From NCBI GenBank assembly GCA_034769895.1, contig CM068373.1:285109379-285173378 (forward strand): 64,000 nt of DNA, read 5' to 3'. Both the position numbers and the translations under genes were made by a program. This document shows, piece by piece, positions 1 through 14,040 of this stretch. Below the pieces are notes generated by a model that had not been told where the DNA came from, did no database searches, and worked only from the letters and a program-made list of their open reading frames with translations. How positions within the stretch are numbered: position 1 is the first letter of the stretch; each line of letters starts with the position of its first letter. Source of the stretch: Magicicada septendecula. Its lineage: Eukaryota > Arthropoda > Insecta > Hemiptera > Cicadidae.

Positions 1-3000
1 AAAGTTCCGGAACGTAAATCGCGGGCGCCTGCAACTTATAAAAATGTGAAGTAAAAATAGAAATGTATAAATAACTAACAGTTTTTCTTTTCATTACAAG
101 AACAGTTTTCTTTTTCGGAAATTACTCGTTAAAGCTTAACAATGTGCGCGTAAAAGTGTGACGCCTTCAAGACTCAATTGAACAGCTAAGTAGCAATGTA
201 TCCATAAATTTTAACAGGGGTTATTCAAAATTACTTGAATAATGATGAAATAAACTTTTAATAAAATATAAAATGAGATCTCTCAGGTTATAAAGTAACT
301 GTGTGTGTGTTGTAACATAACATATTCGAGGTCCCCAACGTTACATAAAAAAACAAAGTAAATATGGTCTAGAACAATACCCAAAATATTAAGGTTACTA
401 AGTAATTAAGACATCTGAAGTGTACCTAAATATAAAAGATGTAATAAATAATATGGGATGCAAAACATAAACATTGTATCTAATGGGAGGAGTTTAATAT
501 GTAGTAATGAGGTATAAAATACTATCCAAATTAATATTTAATGTGTTGCAAATTGTACTTGTTGTTATGCTGTAACATGATATAGTGTTTACAGAATATT
601 TATCTTATGTTTTATGGATAGTAGGAACGGAGTTGTCGTTTTAAAGAAATACTTAGTCAGTGGTACTCCTTTTGTTTATGTTAAAATGGTATTTGAATAA
701 TTAAGTATAAGTACATGGGTTAGGTATTATATTATGTTGAATGTATTTATTGTAATTGGTTAATGAAGATGTTTGAATTAATGTTTGTAAACTTGGCCAG
801 GAAGGCAATAAGTGTTTAAAAGTTGGCAAGTAGTTATTATAGTTATGTTATAAAATAATGAAGGGTTCAAGGATGAACTAATTAATATAATGAATTAAAA
901 CCAGGGAATTAAAATTAATGTAAGTAGCCATAAACCAGTGACTATCTGTACAGTAGGTCAGGTAAAGAAAAATTAAGTTAAAAACCAAACAATATTATAA
1001 CAGTTGTAAGAAAACCTATAGGCCTAAATTTAATATTTGTAAAAGGAAATTAATACCTTTTTAATAAGTCCAGTCCAATGAAACTATAGTAAAATATATA
1101 CGGTTCAATAAGGTAGATTGGGTGAGAGTTTTAGGTAATTTGGTATAATTCCAAGCATGGAGTATTTTATTAAAAAAGAGTAGTAATATTTTATAATTCT
1201 GGCTATAGGATATCAAATATTATCCAATGACAGAAAGTAGTGGTTGTTAGGGTAACCAAAATGTAAAAAATCTTGTTGATTTTCAATTATTCAATTGTTA
1301 TATGCTAATGGGTGAAGTTGAATTCATACAAAATACAGAAAAGAATTTATAAAAAGACTTTAATATATTATTCGAAAGTAAAAACCAATTCCTATAAACT
1401 AAACCGATGAATAATCAATGAATTAGATTTCAAAAATATAACCATATACCTCCAAAAGGTCGAGGAATCCTTATTTCACTCGTCAAGATAATTCCATTGG
1501 ATTTAGTATTGAACCCGATTTCCCATCTAACCAGGAGACTCATTGATGGAATAAAAAAGTCTGAATTAACGGAATTATAGAAAAAATATACTCAAGGACC
1601 TTTGTTTCTGAAGAAATAAACCTCACTTTCAAGAAAGAAGTTATAATACGACACCAATTCCACCGGGACCGACAAACACAAGGATCGTGAAAGGAGAACG
1701 AAGATTAGAAGAGTTCCCGTTGTCTTCCAGGACATCATCCCTTCAATTTTATTAATAATTGGAACACCTTTTCTGGATTAACGTAACCTCAACTGTAAAT
1801 CTTCAACCGTTTGCAAACGAGCAATGCTGCCTTGAGAATCGTCCATTACGGGAACACCAGCTTATACATAATTTTAATATAGTAAGAACTAATAACATTT
1901 TGTAATACTAAGTAACCTTAATTTTGCATTACCTGGCCTTACTAATCGTTCAAAGAATCAAACGTACCCTGGGATAAGAGATAATTAACATTATATTTAA
2001 TTTGTATAAAATAAAAAGGTAATAGTCAACTAACTAATCGATTCATCATTGTACAATCGATTTAACTATATTATAACCATGAAGAGCACTGTTAGAAGTT
2101 GAATTGAAAGGTAATACAAATAAAGAATCCTTCTTGTATATGATGATGTTTTATATTATTGTAGAATAGGTATTGTATGTTGTGTGTGTAGTAATTTACA
2201 GGTAAAAAGGGTGATTAAAATCTGGCGAGCAAGCTAACCTAGAGTCGTAAGTCAATTACGAATAACAGCACTTATAGTCGACAGCTGGTAGAATGTGAGA
2301 TTACCGAACTAGCATGTTTCCTGCACCAATTTTGAATTGATTTACACAATACGGACTGACTAGGGTTGGAGAGAATTCTCAATTTATTCATTAAATACAC
2401 AAAATATAGAAGTAACATTGAGTAAACATTGAGTAATTAGGTAAAACCGTGTTATGGTCTACTTAAAAGTTGTAATAACAAAATAATAAATATTTTCATT
2501 AATAACGGATATAATTAAACACCCGCAACATCATTTGATTAAATTGTTTTTCATTACAGTGTGTATGAGTGAGTGAAACGATGTAAATTTAGAAGGCTGG
2601 TTTACGTTCTATAGAATTGATCTTATGTTATAAAATGTATTTATTTCTATTCTAAAGAGAAAATCATGCATAATAAATGTTATTATTGTCTATCTAAAAG
2701 ATCGTAACAAAGTAGGAGAAAGTTAGGGGAATATTTGTTATATAAAATTTGAAATTATGTTAAGGGCTATATTTTCATGTTTTCTTTTGTAGTGTGAAAA
2801 AATGAATTAAAATAGGTGTGATGGTAATTCAGTTGTACTTTCTTAAATAACCAGTTCTGCACTTCCCATTCGCTGATTCGAACCCTGGTGAGTAAAACTT
2901 TAGGTTGGTAATAGACAACATGGCAGCTGTAAGAGTCGAGAATGAGTAAACAAATAAAATCAAAATCTATTTATGAATTTATATAACAGTAAGTACTAGC

Positions 3001-3003
3001 ACA
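1..3003 (+). repeat. Element A, 5' LTR (left end outside window, expanded)
   Basis: The first about 170 bases match the middle of the 3' LTR at 14888 onward (shared AGTTCCGGAACGTAAAT). The right end, ...TAGCACA at 3003, lies 2 bases before a primer-binding site. From the shared landmark to the LTR end there are about 3.0 kb here but only about 0.87 kb in the 3' LTR, so roughly 2.1 kb is extra here or lost there. A splice-donor-like GGTGAGT lies near 2890. The rest is AT-rich and holds no gene that I can support. LTR identity is inferred from the landmark and the primer site, not from a full alignment. Confidence 0.55.
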
Positions 3004-3005
3004 AG

Positions 3006-3027
3006 TGGCGCTTCCGAACGTAGGGAC
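3006..3027 (+). other. Element A primer-binding site
   Basis: TGGCGCTTCCGAAC followed by GTAGGGAC begins with TGG, complementary to a tRNA CCA end, and sits 2 bases after the LTR. It resembles the lysine-tRNA type of primer site. The same site, slightly changed, follows the E1 5' LTR at 50995-51014 on the minus strand. The tRNA assignment is from memory of the general pattern and was not tested. Confidence 0.6.
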
Positions 3028-3213
3028 ATTTATATAAATTATTTATATAAATACAAGCCTACTGGGAAGAGCAGAACGGTTATTTAAAATAACATAAAAA
3101 AAAGAAAAATATGTAATTGCAAGGTTATGTTATAGCTATTATGTGATGTTTTGTTGTGCTAAATATATAGAACAGTAGTTCAAAAGAAGTAAATTTTAAG
3201 CACATTTTGCACA

Positions 3214-4418
3214 ATGACCACTAATGAGAGTATTAATAACGAAGTCAGCTTCTCTGACAGTCAAACAGAAATTCAGATAAGTAGCGACTCCGGAATTCAA
3301 ACAAATGACAGTAGTCTTGAGGAGTCAAAAATAATACAGACAGTTGAGATTCATTCAACACCTATTTTAGGAAATCAAAATCAGAAATCTGACGAAAATG
3401 ATATGTTACCCGATTGTACAATATGATGTACAATAGTGTAGAAAAACAAGATAGTAATTTTAGAGAATTGAAAAACGAAATCAAAGAAATTAAGAGTAGT
3501 TTCAATGAGAAATTAGATGAACAAATTAAATTAAGCAATGATTTTTACACCAAATTAGAAGTACAAAATAATAAATTTGATGAATTAAAAAACCATATGA
3601 ATGAAATTAATGAGCATTTAAACCACACTAATGACATGATAGAAACTAACTTTAATAGATTAGAACAGAGTGTTGAGAAGTTAGGTGACAATGTTATGAA
3701 TATTAATAATGACAGAATAGTGGAGGAGGTGGTGTTAGATAATAAAGTATTGACTAGTGAAGATAATGATGTTAATTACAATTCTGAGGTAAGTAGGAAT
3801 GATAATTATGACAATATAAGTGAAAATATGATGTTAAAAAATAATGGGATAAATATTGATAGTACTGATGAAGTTGTAGAATGTAATAATGGAATGTTAG
3901 TGTGTGTTAATGGATTAAAGAGAGTGGGTGAAGAGAGTTATGTTGGGGGTATGAAGCAGAGGGTAAATTTTTTTCATATTTATGGTGAACCAAGGTGTTC
4001 ACAAATGTTGTTGTTGAAGGGTAAGAGTCCCTTGTTATTGGAAGACATGAGGTCTTTGAATTGTTCCCCGAAATTTTATAAGTTAGTACCCTCTGCATGG
4101 AGTGAGAGAGAAAGTGTGATATGGCGTTATGGTGAGGGAGATTTAGATAGAGAGTTGTGTATTGAGAGGGAGATAGAATTATATAAGTTAAAGAGAAATT
4201 ATAATGAATTGAGAGGGAGGTTAGAAGGGGTGAATATAAACAATATAAAATACTTACCTGTTGACAGAGAGATAGATGAATATTTTAATAATATCTTTAT
4301 AAACGATAATAACTCACATGATGTAATAGTAGAGGAATATAAAAATGATAAAATAGCTGGGAAGGCCGTGACCAGAGGAAGAAGATGTCCATCAACAGAG
4401 AGGTTCGCAATAGCCTAG
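3214..4418 (+). pseudogene. Element A ORF1 (gag-like coiled-coil protein), broken
   Basis: The frame opens at ATG 3214 after a leader that matches the E1 leader. It runs 70 codons to TGA 3424-3426 and continues in another frame from about 3414 to 4418, so a frameshift splits it. The second part is rich in Lys, Glu and Asn with heptad-like spacing (coiled coil), then a segment matching E1 ORF1: IVEEVVLDNKVL, ERESVIW and a basic stretch with ELYKLKRNY. No CCHC zinc knuckle is visible. The last residues (after NDKIA) leave the E1 match and run into pol-type sequence, which suggests that a deletion removed the end of ORF1 and the protease. Role as a structural (Gag-like) protein is inferred from position. 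Confidence 0.7.
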
Positions 4419-7152
4419 AAGATACATTATGGATGGAGAAAATAGCTGAGATTAGAAAATTCCAAACGAGTAACGTTGATCATATATTAACTGACGAACA
4501 AATAGAAAGACTGATACAAATTTATAATCGTTATAGGCATGTATTTTCTGACACACCAGGCAAAAATTAAAAACTTCCAATGCGAGATAAAATTCCACGA
4601 TCAGACTGAATTTAAAAGAAAATCGTATCCGATGATCGCATTTTCACTGAAGGAAGCCGTTCGTCTAGAGATACAGCGATTAATAGAAAATTACATAATC
4701 GAAATAAGCAACTCCCCGTACACCAATCCTATTGTAGCAGTCCCAAAGAAAAATGGCGCAGTGAGGATTTGTCTGGACACAAGGGAGATAAACAAAGCCA
4801 TAATTAATGACAGGACGTCGCCTGGAGAAATCGACGAAATTTTAAAGAAATTTTATGGCACACGGTATATCAGTATATGGGACACAGTATGTGGATATTG
4901 GCAGGTGGAGTTACACCCCAATAGCAGAAAATTTACGGCCTTTATTTTTGAAGGGCGTAACTACCAATTTAAAAGGTTACCCTTCGGCCTTGTAAATTCT
5001 GTAGCAGTTTTCGTGAAATGTATGGACGAGATCTTAGGCCAAAGTACACTGCAATTTACTACAGTATATGTAGATGATTTATTGATTACCTCAGATAATT
5101 GGGAGGAACACTGCAACCGGGTGGCACAAGTATTATGTAAACTAGAGGAAAATAATATAACACTAAAGCTAGAAAAATCCAAACTAATAGCAAAGGAAGT
5201 GCAATTCTTGGGCTTTAACTTGTCTGAAACTGGCATAACCCCAGCACAAGAAAAGATGGAGGCGATACAGCGTTTCCCAGTACCTAAGAACAAGAAACAA
5301 TTACAATCGTTTCTTGGTATCTGTAATTACTATAGGAAATTCCAACACAACTATTCAGAATTGACAGCTAAGTTTTCCCAACAATTATCATCGAAGGAGA
5401 AGTGGAGATGGGGACCTGAACAGGACACAACCTTTGAACTAATAAAAGAAAAATTTCTTACAACTGTAATGCTGCATCATCCGAATTTTAACAAACATTT
5501 TTATATGAACTGCGATGCAAGTGATGTAAGCCTCGGATCAATATTGTATCAGGAAGACCAAGAAGGCAACCATCAAGTGATTAGTTTTGCGAGCAGAACA
5601 CTCAACAAGTGTGAACGCAACTATCACACTACTGAAAAAGAACTTCTGAGTATAGTGTTCGCATGTGAAAAATTTAGAACATACATTTTAGGATACCCAA
5701 TTACAGTACGCACAGATCATAAGTTAATATCTTTCCTGAAGAATTGTAGATTAAAACATGGCAGACTGACGAGATGGACACTAACGCTCCAAGAATATAA
5801 CATACAGTGGGAATACATCCCTGGGAAAAGCAACATAGCTGCAGACGTGTTGTCCAGAGTAAACATAGTGGCCCAAACCTTCGAGGGAGAAAAAGAAACC
5901 ATCGCCAAGGTTTACCATATTTTAAAAAGCAAGTCTGAATTGGCCGACATATTATCTAACATACAAATTCATCAGCGTAATGATCCTAAAATTTTACAAA
6001 TAATACAACGATTAGCAGAACACGATGATAGAATCATGCAATATTACTGTACCTACAACAATATACTATTCACTAAAACCAAACAATCTAGTGAACAGTG
6101 GAAAGCTGTAATACCAAAGATTATCGAGAAAGAAATTGCAGTTGACTACCATGTGCGCTATGGTCATATGGGAGCAGTAAAAGTAGTCAAGGCACTACAT
6201 GAACATGTCTACTTCAAAGATATGAACCGCAGGGTAAGAAAATATATACAGCATTGTCATTTGTGTCAATTAGTCAAATGTAGCAATGAGAGGAGAGAAG
6301 GGGTAATGATACCCATTACTTCGGCAGAAAAATTAGAGAAAGTGTTCGTAGATATTTGTGGCCCATTTCCACGAAGTGGTGGCAGACACCAATAAAAATA
6401 TATGGTGATAATTTTTGATCACTATATGAAATTCACGAAACTTTATGCCATAAACAGGGCAACAACCAACAAAATTTTGGACATTATAATATCAAGATAC
6501 ATACCCGAGATAGGAAAACCCCAGTCAATAATCACAGATCATGGAACGCAATTTCGAGGCCGAAAATGGCGAGATACTCTAATCAATCAAGGTGTGAAAA
6601 CATACAAAACGTCAGTGTATCACCCTAACAGCAACCCTTCTGAGAGAGTTTTGAGAGAAGTAGGAAGGATTTTAAGAACCTACTGTCACGCCCAACAAAG
6701 AAGATGGGGAGAATATATCCCCAGCTGAAGATTTCATTAACTTAGCTTGCCACCAATCAACTGATGAAACGCCCTATACTGCTATGTTTGAGCAAAGACC
6801 ACCCCGGGAAATTACAGAAATTATAAATTTTCCACCAGAAAGTGAATTTAAATTTAACAAAACCAAATTCTTTAACAATGCAATCGAACGAGCTGACAAA
6901 CTTAGGCTCAAATATCAGAAATCACAACCTAAGATCATAACATACGAAGTGGGAGACAAGGTACTCTTAAAAAATCGAGAACTCCCAAGTGCAATAGAAG
7001 GAATTGCTAAAAAGTTGTTACTGCTATACACAGGCCCATATACTGTTACCAAAAATAACATGAACAACACTTATGAATTACAAGACCCTGTGACAAAGAA
7101 AATAAAGGGCAACTACAACCAAACTTCCATGAAACGGTATATTGAAAATTAA
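4385..7152 (+). pseudogene. pol: Element A pol (RT, RNase H, integrase), broken; no protease
   Basis: Ty3/gypsy-type polyprotein in pieces. 4385-4570 holds the segment before RT (RHVFSDTPGK). 4539-6395 holds RT with YVDD at codons 177-180 of that frame (nt 5067), RNase H (NCDASDVSLGS; TTEKELLSIVFAC) and the start of integrase with the H-H-C-C site (HVRYGH, CHLCQ). TAA at 6393-6395 stops the same frame that resumes at 6402-6728 with integrase motifs TDHGTQF and NPSERV. 6784-7152 is the C-terminal part (LLYTGPYTV) in another frame. So at least two frameshifts and one stop codon break it. No DSG/DTG protease lies between ORF1 and RT. RT and integrase catalytic residues are otherwise present. It is closely related in domain order to the intact pol at 41683-45009. 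Confidence 0.93.
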
Positions 7153-7312
7153 ATAATGAAGAAAGAGTGAAATATTGCGATGAAGACTATTTGTTATTGA
7201 TACTAAGTAAGAAGTGAAAATATAACTGTGAGAATAAATGTTGACTATATTGTAATTTTGTAATATCAAAATGTGATCTAAAGAAATTATGTAAAGGATG
7301 AAGAAAATTGTA

Positions 7313-7755
7313 ATTACCCGTACTACTAGAGATAGAATTATACGAGACAGACACACAAGATCTACGGCATGAATTAATTTATCCTAGAGCCAAGTCAACA
7401 AGTAAATAACAACTTACCCGTACTACTAGAGATAGAATTATACGAGACCGACACATTACATCTACGGCACAAAAAGAAAATTCCAAGAGCCAAGTCAACC
7501 AGTAAAACACCAACTTACCTGTACTACAAGTGTAATAATTATACGAGACCCGACACCCAACATCAATGGCAAATATGTATATAATATAACAATAATTTCC
7601 AAGAGCCAAGTCAACCAGTAAAGACCAACTTACCCGTACTAAAAAAAAAAAAAAAAAACCGAGATTGACAAATAAGATCCATGGCACTAATATAAAAATA
7701 TAATTTCCAAGAGCCTAGTCAACCAGTTATTAACAACTTACCTGTACTAATAAAA
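7313..7755 (+). repeat. Tandem repeat, about 100-115 bp period, 4-5 units
   Basis: The phrase ACTTACC(C/T)GTACT recurs at about 7317, 7417, 7517, 7632 and 7740. Each unit also holds GATAGAATTATACGAGAC and CCAAGAGCCAAGTCAACCAG, with growing divergence and an A-run in the fourth unit. It begins about 160 bp after the pol stop. Confidence 0.85.
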
Positions 7756-10700
7756 GAGGAGACGATGGACTAGATGATATACAGAACGAGAAGAAAATAA
7801 GAAGTTGGAGGAACGAAAGCAAATGAATATTCTTGATGTAGAGAATAGATGACGCACAAACACGAGGCAAGACACTAGAAGAGAGCCTATATCAAATGAA
7901 ATATAACCCAGAGAAGTGAATCATGAAAATGAAGAAGATTATGAAATGACGTTTAATGTAATACCAAGAGAAAAGATTAATGGATGACAAAGAAGAATGA
8001 AAAAATAATATATTAACGAAGATGATCATGAGAGTATACCAGTGATGAAATGTAAACAAACTATCCCTGTAAAATGTGAAGAATTTAATTAAGTTGAATC
8101 AAGAAGAAGAGAATATAACAATGTATAAACCGCAGATGCGTGAGATGATCCCAAGGATATTTATTATTTGTCGAAAGAATGACCACTTTATATTTTGAAT
8201 TAATTTGAGATGAATTGATGATGAAATGTTCCAGCAATCATTTATATTATTAACAGAGATGATGTGCCTCTGTATTTATTGATGTTAGTATGGCCAGTGG
8301 AGTTGTATGCCAAAGTGAGCCACTCTGAACTGCCCCAGCTAAACTTATGTTAGGGAATTAGGGAATTAAATAAACAAGGGAGATAATTACATAGAAAGGA
8401 AATAATTATGATTCAAATAGAAGAAAGTGAAGGAATATATAAAAAAGCATAAGAGTCGACGTGGAAATGTACAACAATTGATGAATTCTTCAATAAAAAA
8501 TAAATATACGAATTCAGAATTAATCAATTCTTATAGGAAGGCATATGTAACGTACCAAATTGGCAGTTACATAAGATAACTATCTAATACGTCAAATAAA
8601 AAGATATCATGAAAATATTTCAACGTGCATAAAAGAAGGAACAGGAGAATATAAACAAAGTGTGTATCTACGAATGAATATTATTGAAACAACACAACAA
8701 AGAGGAAGGAAGAGTAATAAGGATATCATCGAGTATAAAAAGAGAGAAAATGACAACGAGCCAATATAATATGTTAGCTTCCAGGCCCAATAGATCCAAA
8801 ATAGTGAGGGGATATGACGAAAATAATTACTAAAATAAAAAGGATACGAATCAAGTACAACCACAATGGTGATAAAACAAACGAATTTGTTTATTAGTGT
8901 GAAATAATATGGAACAATGATTACCATAACCACGAATAAAAATATGGAAGAGTATGACAAGACTAAGGGAACATTGATTATCACAAATAATGTATAACCC
9001 AGGAGAACACCGATAGTGAGCAACAAATAACCAGAAGGAGAAAAGAGGAAAGGAAACATACCATGAAGAATGAAGATAATGTATGAACAGTACAAGACAT
9101 CAACATTCACAAGAAATACAAGGAATTAAAATTAATATAGTGACCGGAAGAAGTGTAATGATTATTCGAAGATCAATGACAAAGAAACCAGTGTTTAGCA
9201 TCATTGAGTGATCACGAACAATAACAGTGAAAATTTAATATAAGTGTAACAACCTGTGATATGATTATTTTACCTGTGATTATTTTACCCCAAATAAACA
9301 CCACAAACAATACAAGTGAAAATGTTTATAACGGAGAAAAATGATTAACCATTATAAGTGAAAGAATCCAAGATTAACTAGTTAAAATGCACAGACAATT
9401 AGTGTGACAAGTTTAATCAAGATTGTAATATCACATAGATAATCATTAAGACCACCAAAAGAAATATGAGACAGAACAGTAAATTAATTGTTCATAGGGG
9501 CTAATAATAAAAGCTTTGTAAGCCTTAATATGAGATGTGCCTGAATGCCATAGCAAGACAGGACAAAATATAAATGAATTCCAGAACAAACAGTAGCAAA
9601 TAAGCTAGTTTGTTAGGTATAAAACAATCAATGTACCAAAAACTAGGTGCAACCCACCAAGAAATGTAATATTATTAGACTAAGAATACCTGTGTTATTG
9701 TTTCAACAAATAGTGTAAAAATGTGTATAACTTAATAATTAAACCATTGTAGTAGAATGCCATAATGAGATGGAAATAGTTGAGTCAAACACTGCATAAA
9801 AATATGTTGCACATTGTTGTCAGACAACTGACACATAACCTCACAGAAAGTGAACCTATAACATAAAATCATGTACATTAGTTAAACCAAGCAACTATCC
9901 ACAATTGTTTCAAACAAAGACTAGTTAAGAATAATAATACAAACCAATAAATACCATATGTACTGAAGGACACAGCAAATGAATCAGATTGAATATGATA
10001 TCATAAAGTTAAATGGACAGAACCCCCAATGTGACAAGATAGTTAGTCAAAAAGCATTATCAAAACTTATCAAAAGATTGTGACAAATGTTACCAGTAGT
10101 TAGAGAAATGTCTAATACTGCTATGAGAACACCTCACAAATGTAATACTAGTAGTTTAATAATTGAAATATTATAAACTAACTAACTGCAATTGTAAAAC
10201 CAGATGTAAATAAACACTATACTATAACTTGGAGAACTTTCAGATAACGAAAAGTTAATAAATACATTGAACCAACAAGGTACAACAATTGTACACTATT
10301 TTAATTAATAACATTATATCCCTTGTGTAATAAAATAATTAAATAAGTGACAAAACGGAGAAATGAGAACAGAAAGTATTTTGATCATACTATAAGTATA
10401 TAAAAAATAACATTTTTAGCAAAATAAAATGTGAACAAATGTAAATAAATGTACATATTAGTGTTAGGATGTCAAACATATGTAATAGGATAAGGAATAA
10501 TAGCGTTACATGTAAATATAAACAATCGAACATGGTCGGTTTGGACGCCATTAACAGATATTGTTTAAACTGTAAATATAACTATTTTATGTACTAACAT
10601 GAAGGAGAAATGGACTCGAGATGTTTAGTAATAAGTATTACAGTGTAATTGTAACGAAATATGGTGAAACAGACTTATTTATATTAAGAATCACCATATA

Positions 10701-12727
10701 TGAGTTTTTGAGATGGCCAAGTGAATTAATAATGAACGGATTTAGTGCTTGTTTAGACTTAAAATAAAGCCACAAGTGTCCGCGATTTAATGCCACTACC
10801 CAACCGACTATACGACAAAAGATAAGAAAGTTATGACAATTATAAGTTTTTCAGTCATTTTGAGTATCCATGCATACGTCACTTATAATCTTGAACCCAC
10901 GCTTAGAGTTGTAAAAAATTAAAAGTTTTATTTGACCAAAGTGTTTTGGGGTTGAGAGTTTGACCTTTTGAACCAATCAAATAGCTTAAAATGACCAGAC
11001 GAGAAAGAGACGCTTTAGCGAAATGTATCATTCGTTCTGCATCACTCACGACAAGAGGTCTATGCCGAAAAAGTCAGCAAGATATTTTTGAAATGTGCGC
11101 GTCACCTACAGTAATACGTAAACAGACATTAACCTGTACACAACAACATATTACCGAGTGTCCAGTGAATTAAGTGAACAGTGAATTAACACGACCAGTG
11201 TATAATAAGGGTCATGTTTTGTGTATTCAATCAGGGAGTACAATGTTTTAATTATTTTAAAGAAATTAATGAGAATAATAATTTTTGTTGATGAACGAAA
11301 AATATTGTTTTGGACTGCACTAGTCATAACGCTTGAGTGCTTAAACTATGATGGACAATTATCAGAACTTAATAAATAAATTGTAGCACGGTTTAATGTC
11401 AATAATTAATTCAAAAATAATTATTTTACAATTAAAGAATAATTGAGAAAGGCGGAATTAACTTAGATACCGCTCATCAGTATATAGTATATAGTCGCTT
11501 ACTTGACTACGACTTTTGAATTAACAAATAATTATTTTCTTGTTCGAATATTTTTATGAATGATAATTTACCATCAAACGAATTATAAATAAAATGTTTG
11601 TAATCATATCATTAAGACTTTTATAAATAACATAACTTATTCTAAATAGCCACTTACATGTTACTAGGTAAACTAACCTAGAACCGAAGAATATAATTTT
11701 GTCACAAAGAAATAATTCTGTTCTTGAATAATTTTACTGAAATGAAAGCTATAACAAGAGTTTTTTTCTCTAGATTTTTTCTCTTTCCAGTACATGGTTC
11801 TAATAGCTAATGAGTCAATAATAATAATAATATTTTTAACAATGCAAATCTCAGAGCACGTGTTGACCTCAACTGCTATATACTTTTGCATAACGTACGA
11901 TAGTACGATATTATCGGTTATGGTACCGAGTTTTATAATTTTAAATTTTTGTTCTTTTTCATAGTAATAGATAATTAAATATTGTTAATTAAACTCACAT
12001 CTTGTAATCTGGTATCATGTATCTTCAAAGAACTCACTAATTTGGTAATATAATCAACTAGAGTGAACCTAACCTCGTTTACAATAACACAGTACCTTAC
12101 AACAGTGTTACCAGCCTTGAGATACAGAGATCTCAGTATTTGTTTAAATTTGTTATTGTTTGTAAAAAGATATTATTAATTGTTTTTAAAAGAGTTTATT
12201 GAATCTAATCATTGTCAATAAATCCTCAGTTATTTATCAGTGGAAACAGAGTTTTGATTTCTATACAATAGATGAAGTAGTTTAACTTTTTTATGAACAG
12301 TTCTCTCATAAGGTGGCGGTAGTATTTGAATGACTGATATCATTCAAAGTGCAATTGAACATTTAATTTGTATTATTGTTTATGTGCATTCTTTGTGATA
12401 TTCAAAAGGAATATCTATGTATGTATATCAAGTGTTTTTACAGTAACAGAAGTCGCCATCGAGAATAGTGAAGACATCCACATATGGTAAGTGGGGAGGT
12501 TGACACAGTGAAGTGATAAATACTCTTTTAAACCACAAACTTTTAAACGTGAACACTAATTCAATTTTAATAATCAACTATAATAATAATAACAGATTAT
12601 AATAATAAACCTAACGTTGTGTTTTGTTACAATATGTACATTTAGATATTATGATATCTAGTTTTTAAAATTGTAATGCTGAAGCAAGGACAAGGAGATG
12701 ACAAAATTCCTCCAAAACTTCAGTCCT

Positions 12728-12750
12728 TGTGGAAGCAACTGGACGCCACA
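12728..12750 (+). other. Conserved small hairpin TGTGG...CCACA (element A copy)
   Basis: Stem TGTGG/CCACA with a 13-base loop, inside a block (about 12680-12790) that also contains GAAGCAAGGACA before and a TAGTGTGTGTGG phrase after. The same arrangement is found on the minus strand in E1 (28234-28256) and G3 (41106-41130). Confidence 0.6.
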
Positions 12751-12989
12751 GTCCAGGGGGGGTCATAGTGTGTGTGGATTAAGGAGGTTACCCAGGGGGG
12801 TAACGAATTAAAAATATGTTGTAATTTAATAATGATGACTCGCTACTGAGATAAATACTTTTGTTGTTGATTTGAAAATGGATGCACTAGATGTTTCCCA
12901 TATTGTGTTTATTATGTCTTATTGTATTAATTGCATGTAGTATGTTAGGAATAAGGATTATAAAAATATAATCATATTTTATAGAATAA

Positions 12990-13570
12990 GTTTTCAATGT
13001 GTTTAAAGATTTTAGATGAATAATGAAATAAATTTGAGATAATTAAAATTTTCAATGGGTTGTAAAAGATAGAAGTTGGGTGATAGTAATTGTTTAAGTA
13101 AAACATTTGAGTCAGTCCAAGTTGAATATATTTGGGTGTTAAAGAGAATAAGAGATGAAATACAAGTAATGTAGAATTTGAGTATTGATAGTGACACAGT
13201 AGTAATGGAGAATTTATGTGGAGAAATGAGAGTGATATTGATGTTTATAAATGATGATGTTATTTTGTAGTAGTAATGATGTAATGTTAGAGTAATTATT
13301 AGGTAAGTGGGAATTTTGTAAGGGGGTGGTATAAGGAGTCCGCAACAAAAGGGTTGGGACGGGAAGGGACCGTTTAGCGCCGGAAAGGGTTGCCTTAGGT
13401 AGAATCCAGGAACCAACATAAGGGAATGAGCTTTGGGAGGGAAACACACATCCTGAGTACAAAGGGGTAGAGAGTATTTTTGTGATAAGGGTAGAATGAT
13501 TCGAAATGAGTTAGAGTAGTTAGTTGGGGGTAGAGAAGGGTTGGTAGACGTTTTGGTAGATAGGTGTCAT
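12990..13570 (+). other. Non-coding block shared with E1 (48464-49339)
   Basis: Aligns with the reverse complement of 48464-49000: shared phrases include TTTGAGTCAGTC, GGGTGTTA(A/G)AGAGAATAAGAG, GACACAGTAGT and CACACATCCT-type sequence. Indels scattered without codon periodicity argue against coding. Minus-strand ORFs here are AT-rich and not conserved. Confidence 0.6.
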
Positions 13571-14040
13571 ACTAGTTAAAGATTTTGTAAGGGAGCGTTA
13601 GAGTCATAAAAGGGGAAGATTATGGGTAAATGCCAAGTTGATAAAGTGGATTGTTATAAATAACTGAGAATCACCCAAGTTAATGAAATGGAATAATAAA
13701 TGAAATGTTATGTAGAATGGAAAAAAAAAATTTGGGAAATGAATTAATAAAAGTTAAATTGAGATTAAAACGTAATTTTTATAATTTTATATGCAAATTT
13801 AAAGAGGTAAAGGGTGTAAATTGTGGTCAAACTTAAATGCGAATTGTTTATTTTAATGTAATAACAACAATGTTTATTATGATGTACTTAGATGATTTTG
13901 TGTTAATTTGAGATATAAACTAGGGAGATGTTTAAGAACATAATGTGTTTAGATGTAGTTGATTTGGTTATGTTATGTTACTATATATGTTATGTATTCC
14001 TAAATATGTTAGAAGTAAGTGAAAAACAAAACCAGTGCTT

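Noticed and set aside
8607-9110. 167-codon hydrophobic ORF on the minus strand
   Set aside because: Made of AT-rich, purine-biased sequence; no homologous ORF in related elements and no domain.
13012-13449. Minus ORFs antisense to element A 3' region
   Set aside because: Not kept in the homologous E1 segment (48464-49339), which has non-triplet indels.
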